This document shows positions 57,501 through 64,000 of a stretch of 64,000 nt of DNA, piece after piece. The position numbers were made by a program, and so were the translations under genes. Every line of letters begins with the position of its first letter. The stretch's first letter is position 1. Location of the stretch: positions 372,001 to 436,000 of the forward strand of contig CAOLHI010000931.1 in the NCBI GenBank assembly GCA_948474755.1, in the 5' to 3' direction. The notes beneath the pieces were generated by a model that did not search any database, was not told where the DNA came from, and worked only from the letters and a program-made list of their open reading frames with translations. This stretch comes from Ctenosaura bakeri. Taxonomy: Eukaryota; Chordata; Lepidosauria; Squamata; Iguanidae.

Positions 57501-57850
57501 TTGATTGCTAAAAGACTGGTTTTTTTTACTGGTAAGATCATTTTTATCCATCTGTGAGCCAATGGATAGAAGATCTAACAAAACTTGCAACATTTGAAAG
57601 AATGGTGTAAAGACAAAACTTGCAAATGGACTTATATTTAGATATATGCTCAGCTTTTAAAGACATTTATAACTAATGTAGTTATTTTTTCTTCCTTTTG
57701 CATTTCTATTTTGCTGCTTTTGTCATACTGGAACATTACTGTATGTAACTGAGATTCATATGTGTATATTAAAAATTGTGAGCAATTTGATTCCTTCTCA
57801 TAACAGAAGTAGGCCTGGAAGTTCACAGAATCCTCTGAAGTCAAATGGAT
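54541..57850 (+). mobile_element. L1 ORF2 remnant (endonuclease and reverse transcriptase)
   Basis: The + strand shows, across shifting frames: DSWNVKGLRD at about 54560 (N-terminal endonuclease motif), DTSFLQET, then the frame 54853-55074 with INIYGPSSDAPE and YDYLIVGGDFHEILG (here Asp-Phe-His replaces the usual Asp-Phe-Asn). The frame 55798-55998 with RHGKSPGSDGFPTEWYNAFS is the N-terminal reverse transcriptase block. Later come QMINLNRSKMIKAIAQDL (about 56370), FKYFQKLNAVFRRFF and ISIKKM, typical of the region after the active site. Stops and deletions are frequent. The 3' end is indistinct; an (AT)n microsatellite lies inside. Confidence 0.85.
57182..57211. repeat. (AT)n microsatellite
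   Basis: Perfect alternating TA dinucleotides, about 14 units, within the L1 remnant. Confidence 0.95.
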
Positions 57851-59325
57851 ATGATGATGGCTGAGCGATGCACCATTCAGGCAATTATTTCCTGCTGAAA
57901 AACATCAATCTTTTCCCAACATGTGCAAGCAATTTTTTTTAAAAAAAATATCTGTAATAGCCCCTGTGAAGTGTGGTTGTGAATTTGCTGCTATGGCAAG
58001 TTATTAACTTGTGAAATACCACTGATAATATTCCCAAAACATAACCATATAAACCATTTCCCAGTCATCACATCAGAATATGAGGAGCCAGTTAAAAGGG
58101 GGTGGAGGAAAGAAAGGAACAGACTCCTAGACTTTCATGCGGTATATAAAACACAACGTAATTGGTTTGCTTCCCAGTGTGATGCTTTTGAAAATATCAG
58201 TTCTGTTCTGAAGTGGTTTGCTTCAGAGAAAGGCAGTGGTAGAGAGTAACCTCCAGAGTTTTTTTATTAGTGCCTCAGCGGCAACTTGTCCAGCTGAAGC
58301 CATGTCATATTTGTCAACTTATATGGAGCTAATGAACCACAATTTCCCTCTGAGATAAGCAAAGCCACTTGCAAGCAATTATCCTACTGAGAGAAGAGCC
58401 AGAATAGGAGAAGCCAAGTCTAGTGTAGTTCTACATTACTACATAATAAGAACTGATCCTGGGTGAGGACATAAGCTAACTCTTCAGTCATCACTTGGTA
58501 TTTTGGTTCTCCTTTTATGTAGAGGATATTGCAAATGGGCCAGAACTTGTAAGAGTTACTTTTTTTGGACTAAAACTCCCAGAACCCTCCCCAGCTTTCA
58601 TTCTCAGTAGTTTAGAGATTCTTCAATTTGTAATCCAAATAAATAACTCCTCCATGCTTTGAAATTTATCTAACCCAAGAGCTGTTTCAGGCTTATCTTA
58701 CACAATTCAATGGAGGCAAAAAACATATTTGTTATTGACTGTGTGCTCAACATGCCCACAGCAATCTCTGGCTGGACGTACTCCCCCTGGATTATATGGG
58801 GAGTGGAGGATTACCCATTAGGATTTGTGTTTGTGTTTACTTATGAATAAACATACTATGAATAGGAAGGACTGAGAGAGTGACATTTTGCCCTTGCTAT
58901 AAAATGTAGCTGTTTGGATCTGAGGATCTGATGGCCCTATGCCTTTTTAAAGAAGAAACTCCTAATTATACTTTTGGAGTTACAAAAGTGAAGGAATCCT
59001 TCTGATTAAATTGAAATAACAGCCTCTGTAACTACCTTCTTTCTGCAATTAAAGAGTTGAGTAGGTATATTTACTCCAGAGGATTGGGGACAAATAAATT
59101 AGAAGCTTGGGGGATGATGTTTTCAAAAGAGAATAATTAAGAATTTAAGTGCATATTTATGAATAGATTGAATTGCATTTTATTTGCAAGATGGAGTTGG
59201 ATTGTAACAACATGAAATTACAGTGTGAGAAAGCACAGACATTATCTACTTGATGTTGATAAAACTGTTTTGCTGGCAGCTTTTCTAAAGAGGTGAGACA
59301 AGCAAGTTGTTAACTCTTAAGTTGC
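57851..59325. other. Intergenic; one foldback MITE half
   Basis: No gene identified. At 58560-58640, TGGACTAAAACTCCCAGAAC with CCCAGCTTTCATTCTCAG resembles a decayed arm of the palindromic MITE. Confidence 0.45.
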
Positions 59326-59329
59326 TGGA

Positions 59330-60392
59330 TTGAATGAAAGATGGAAACTTCCAAGGAATATTTTTTACAATCATGATGGAGGAGCTAAACTTGAATAGGA
59401 ATATGATAGAGGCCTTGAGGAATGAGATCAAGGAACTGTGGGAAGATGTAAGACAAGTGGGGGCACTGGAGTTAGCAACATGGAAGTGAAGGAGAATGAA
59501 AACTATATGGAGAGACGATTTTAAGTAGAGCTAATAGAGGAAGCTACTGAGCTGAGGGAGATGTATGATGAAGAAGTTTTTGATTTGTGAAAAGCATTTT
59601 GCAGCCCAACAGGGGAAGAAGGAGGAGGCTAACCAAATTACTTTGATGCTTGAATGAAACCAAATTGATCTAGCCTGGGGGTGAAAGAAAGATAATTTTT
59701 TAAAAAAAGAGTGCTGTTTCAGGACAATTGTTTTAAAATACCAAGTGACAAGGAACCTGACATAGTGTATCTGAGAAGTTAGGGAGGGTGAAGTCCATGG
59801 ACAGGATGATTACAAGGAAACTGGGAAGCTAAATTCAAAATAAAACAGCGGAAACAAGACAGTGAAAGCTGGATTGGCTTAATAAATGCTGCAAAAGATT
59901 TTACAACATAAAATGGCTCAGAAGTATTTGGATTTAGAGGTATAAAATGTAATAGATCTACAGTTTTAACTAGTGAAAATATGTAATCAAGTCAACAGGT
60001 AACACTTAGTACTGATGTTTTTATATAATGTCATTTATCATATAAATCTAATATGTAATGGCATGTAATAGTAATATTGAGATACTATACTAGATATGCT
60101 AACCTTTGGCAGAAGAATATTCATTTCCTTCCTTCCTTCCTTTTTTGGAAAGCATGAATTGGTGCTGGGAAAGAAGGGAAATTTTGGATGTTATCTTGAA
60201 TCAATTAGAGTGCTATAATCTGTTTAAAGGGATTGTTGTTCTTTTTTCTTGGTTTCTCTCTCTACTTTTTCTTTACTTTTTAATTTCTAATTTGTGTTTC
60301 ATATTTTCTTTATGTTGCTTTTTTCCTTTATGTACTTGCAGAGTGTAGTGTTTTTGGAAATTATTAATAATGTGTTTTTTTTAATAAAGAAA
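59330..60392 (+). mobile_element. Possible ORF1-only L1 derivative (HAL1-like)
   Basis: A MEELNLNRNMIEALRNEIKE-type Glu/Lys/Leu-rich coiled-coil frame begins near 59380 and continues in another frame (EEATELREMYDEEV), resembling the N-terminal coiled coil of L1 ORF1. About 400 bp later, a T-rich 3' UTR-like region (60130-60380) ends in AATAATGTG, a T-run and TTAATAAAGAAAG, like an L1 3' end. No endonuclease or reverse transcriptase block lies between. Either a deleted L1 or an ORF1-only lineage; evidence is moderate to weak. Confidence 0.4.
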
Positions 60393-62620
60393 GATACCCA
60401 TAGCCAGTTCTGGCTTTCTAAGCGTACCTACATCTCTTTGCAAATGTGAGATTCTAGACTCATCAGGAGTGACAATTTGCAGATTGTAGTTGTGGGCAAA
60501 GGGAGTATTGACACCAGTAAGCAGGTGCCAGCCCAAAGAAACAATTGTTTATATATTGTATAAACAATTGTTTATGCTGAAAAGAATAACACCTCATGAC
60601 TTATTCAGAGATATTCTTTTTGAATCACCCAGGCTGTTTTGAGCAGTGGCAACCAGTATGCCCCACTCGGGACAGGAGATCACCATGGAGTCCTTGTTTA
60701 TCGAAGACTGGTGATAAGACCACATGAAGGACTCTGATATCAATTAGCTGAACTTCCTAGCAATAATTTTATGGCCTTTTAAATTCTAAAGGGACAACTT
60801 GTTCAGATAATAAGCACATACTGATAACTGTTAGATGTTATGTCAGGAGGCAGGGAGTAGAAGATCTGCAATGCTTTTCCATTGTGTCCTATACTTCTGG
60901 GAGTGATGCCTCTTCAGTTGCATTCCTTGTGTAGCTGCTCACTTGGCAGCCAAACAGAATGTCAGGGGCTCAGGACCAATGTACCAAGTCATGTAAATTC
61001 AACATTTTATGAATGGCCTGTAGTTTGAGACAGATACTTTCACAGATGGGGGTCAACCACAGATCTCTTTCTGGCATAAAATAGTGGTCAGTTTGCCCAG
61101 TTCTGTGCCAGATGGGGCTGTAAGAGGTGGTCTCCCAGGGATGCATTTCTCCACCACTGGAAAAGCCCCAAATTGTAAGCTTTTCCACTGATACTGCTGA
61201 TCACCAGAGCTGCAGCCAGGCTGCAGCAGTTCAGCTGTATCCTAACATCATCATTTTGTGTGGATCTTATGCTACTAGCCTACTGGCGAATTTACAGGCA
61301 ACCTCTCAAAAGTGGACTTGCTAACATCTGAAAATGAAAACATGTATCACTCTAGTATCTTATTAAACTCACAGCTTGGAGGATTTGGTCATTTCTTCCG
61401 GAAACAGTAGAGATCTTGGAAGCCGGGTACATGTTGTTCCTGTGTTACCATGCCATACACCCCCACTCCATGGTACAGTCTAATTGATGAAAAATATCAT
61501 TTAATTGGCAAGAAATATAGTTTCTAATATAAAAATCCTACACTTACAGCTGGAAGGCCTGTGAACAAGGACTTTTCAAACTGTTGATAACCTCAGTCAC
61601 TTACCTTTAAAATAACCTTTTTTGGTGGCCATAATATTTGTATGTGACATAGCTGTGTGCACTTTATGTTCTGATTCATCTAACTTGTTTTTTCATAAGG
61701 ATAAAACTATGCTTCACTCATCTCCTTTTTTATCTAAGATAGTTTCTCAGTTTCATGTTCAATATGATGGTGTTCTTCCTATGTTCATCCAATAATCATT
61801 GTCATTACACTTTGAAACACATTTCTGGTTCACTGCTCACTTCATGATTCAGTTTAGAGTTGCAAATCTGTTAGACTTGGCTCGCCTGTAATATTCTCAG
61901 CAGTACAATTACTGAACTATGAGTTTTAATTTCTCATTCAGATATTTTTTTCCCTTGTTGTCAGGATCTAACTAATCATCATATTTGTGGACAGGAAGGA
62001 ATGTTCACCCAGGTCAAATTTATTATTCCTGATGTGAATCAAAATGTGATTTAGACTGATAAAAATAATGGGAATGAAATAGCTTGGCTTAAAGCAGGGA
62101 ATCGGAACAGATGCTTTTTAGGATCAATATAATCCTGCTGTTCACTAATTTGCTATCAGTACGGGACTCAACATTTATCATTCTGTCTATTAATATGGAC
62201 TTTTAGAAATTTTGCTTACTAATGTGTAATACTTGTGAAATCTGAAACTAGGCAGCTACTAAAGCCCCTTGTTATTACAAATTTATAAGCGTGCTGCTAA
62301 TGTGCTCCTTTCATCTCTTGGTTGAAGCAGTCTGCTTCCAATGCCATATCTCAGCATTTATATTCCAGAAAACTCAAGGGTGCCTCCCTCTGTGTGAGTA
62401 CATTGGAAATCTGGGAAGGGCTGTATCTGTGGGGGTGGAGGGCATTTGCTTTTCAATTCTCATCTTCAGAATAAGAAGTGGGAGATAGAGGTAAAATAAA
62501 CAGAGATGTATTTTCAATTTGTTTAGCATTAATTTTGGGCAAGTAATCCTGCCCTAACAATCTGGAACAATTATGCAAAATACATGGAAATAATTGAAAG
62601 CTACAGATTTGACAGTGCAG
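60393..62620. other. Intergenic, nothing identified
   Basis: No coding or repeat signal that I can name. A small inverted repeat, AAACAATTGTTTA, occurs twice at 60540-60577. Confidence 0.5.
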
Positions 62621-62627
62621 AACCTAC

Positions 62628-62773
62628 GCCATTTCTGCACTAGACTGTTACAGCATTGTTATTCCACTTTCATCATCCTGTGGAATCCTGGGGTTAGCTA
62701 AACTGCAAACCCAGGATTCCATAGGATGTTGAAAGTGGAATAATAGCACTATAACATCTAGTGCAGAAATGGC
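62628..62773. mobile_element. Foldback MITE with perfect 16-bp TIRs, copy 2
   Basis: CCATTTCTGCACTAGA (62629-62644) and its exact reverse complement TCTAGTGCAGAAATGG (62757-62772) bound the element. Inner arms also pair: TTATTCCACTTTCATCATCC against GATGTTGAAAGTGGAATAAT. Same family as 29430-29628. The flanks show no convincing 8-bp TSD. Confidence 0.88.
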
Positions 62774-64000
62774 CCTAGTCTTCTCCACCCTCCCTTTGCT
62801 GACCTTTTGAAAGAGTAGTGCATAGTCCACATTCAGCAGTTAGCCACAGGCAAACATCTTTCCAACTGTGAGTACATGTATTGGGGTAGGGAAGGGCACA
62901 ATCACATCCACACAGCTATCAAATACAGTACTTTGTTGCTGGGAAAATGTAATTCTTCCCTCAGTTACTGCATCAATGCCCTTTAAACTGTTATATGTGC
63001 AGAGTTCATATAAATCTTGCAGGTCTGGTCAACTAATGTTTGGGATATTGGAAGGTTTTGATACCTACTTGTCTGCACTGTTCTGGGTTTTGAAACGTTT
63101 GAAGTGACTCTTTTCTTTCTCCAGTTTTAGGAGCTGAGAATTCTTTTTGTACCACTATAGAAGGAGGTTTCATTGAAACATTTTAACATGCTTGTGTGTA
63201 TGACTATATGGCTATCTGTCTTTGTCTGTATATAACTAATCTTGGCATACAGTAGGAAAGCTACTTTATTCCCATGGTGCACTGTCTGCTATTTGATTAG
63301 ACTTTCTTTCTCCATTACACATACTACTCTTTCGTATGGTTTTTTAAGTAGCTCTAGTTCAGGAACCCTCTCTATGCAGAGCTGAAGCACCTTTGGGTGT
63401 AGTTTAGAAAGAGTAAAGGTGGGAGTGATCGTGGAATGTAATCTTCTTGTAGTATAATTATTTCCCCTACCCACTCCATCCAGCTAAAAGCAGGAATTGT
63501 GCTAGAAAGTTGGTCCAGATTAGTATTATTTGAGCGCTATATTTAACACTGATAGTTAAATGGATTTCATCTCCTCCTCCTCTTCTCTCTCCTCCTCTAG
63601 TCTCAATGGGAGCTCTATGTAGAAGAACATGCACACAGAGATGCAACATGTCTCTCAGTTCTAGTCACCAACTTTCACAACAAATGTAGGGACTCTTTCA
63701 GTTATGAAGAACACTCAGGAGGAACATCAAATAACCTTATTTTTTGCGCATGTTACAGACAACAATTCCTGTCAGTGCCAGCCAGCATGATAGATATCCC
63801 ACCAGCAGTTATGGCAGGTATAGTCCAAAACTCCTGGAGACCATCCCACAGTGAGTAAGCCCCAATCCACCACCAACTCTTTCTTCTACACTAAGATTCT
63901 AGGGGGACACTGTGAGTGCAACATCTCCCCCAATAAAATTCACTAAATAATATCCAGCTTAATCCAGAGTTTGCTGGCATGCTTTTTGTGACATTTTAAT
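62774..64000. other. Intergenic; polypyrimidine tract and MITE half
   Basis: No exon recognised. A C/T-only run lies at about 63570-63597. At 63772-63850 the words GCCAGCCAGCATGATAGATA and GGTATAGTCCAAAACTCCTG resemble the central part and one arm of the palindromic MITE. Confidence 0.5.

Overview
The window looks like a nuclear chromosome segment from a squamate reptile (lizard or snake; species not determinable by eye). The repeats point this way: tRNA-derived Sauria SINEs and 5S-rRNA-derived SINEs that share an RTE/BovB-like tail, BovB-type RTE LINEs, CR1, L2 and L1 LINEs, and many short foldback DNA transposons. The A+T-rich, non-operonic layout with large introns fits as well. No bacterial, plasmid, phage or CRISPR features were seen.

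Region 1 (1 to about 12.3 kb) is the 3' end of one protein-coding gene on the + strand, SPAG9 (JIP4, the JNK-interacting scaffold protein 4). Four constitutive coding exons (29-142, 3226-3402, 6115-6261, 8251-8366) join in phase and give the conserved C-terminal part of JIP3/JIP4 proteins, ending in a TGA at 8364-8366. A 39-nt in-frame cassette exon (2091-2129) lies between the first two and encodes the alternative JIP-family insert VILHQGRLLGLR. A 3.9-kb 3' UTR follows, ending near two AATAAA signals (12211-12228) and a strongly GT-rich downstream element.

Region 2 (about 12.3 to 64 kb) is intergenic as far as I can see: no exon set, tRNA, rRNA or other convincing gene was recognised. It is dominated by dead transposable elements. 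From left to right these are: a short antisense L1 end with a perfect 18-bp target-site duplication (TSD) (16.2 kb); CR1 and 5S-SINE copies (18.4-20.3 kb); an antisense CR1 split by a 584-bp hAT-like element (21.2-22.5 kb); an antisense 5S-SINE (25.4 kb); a foldback MITE split by an antisense L1 (28.3-29.4 kb); a Sauria SINE split by a foldback MITE (30.3 kb); two BovB 3' fragments in tandem (32.2-33.0 kb); a 2.4-kb decayed BovB (35.9-38.3 kb); an L2 split by a Sauria SINE (38.6-39.3 kb); a CR1 ORF1 remnant split by a Sauria SINE (40.2-41.8 kb); a 5S-SINE split by a Tigger-like MITE (43.9-44.5 kb); a CR1 end (51.2 kb); a nearly full-length but inactivated L1 split in its 5' UTR by another L1 end (51.8-57.8 kb); a possible ORF1-only L1 derivative (59.3-60.4 kb); and a perfect-TIR foldback element (62.6 kb).

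The most informative content is the set of nested insertions, several with readable TSDs, which fix a relative order of transposon activity, plus the SPAG9 cassette exon. I found no convincing undescribed biological system; the more unusual items are listed as findings with their limits.
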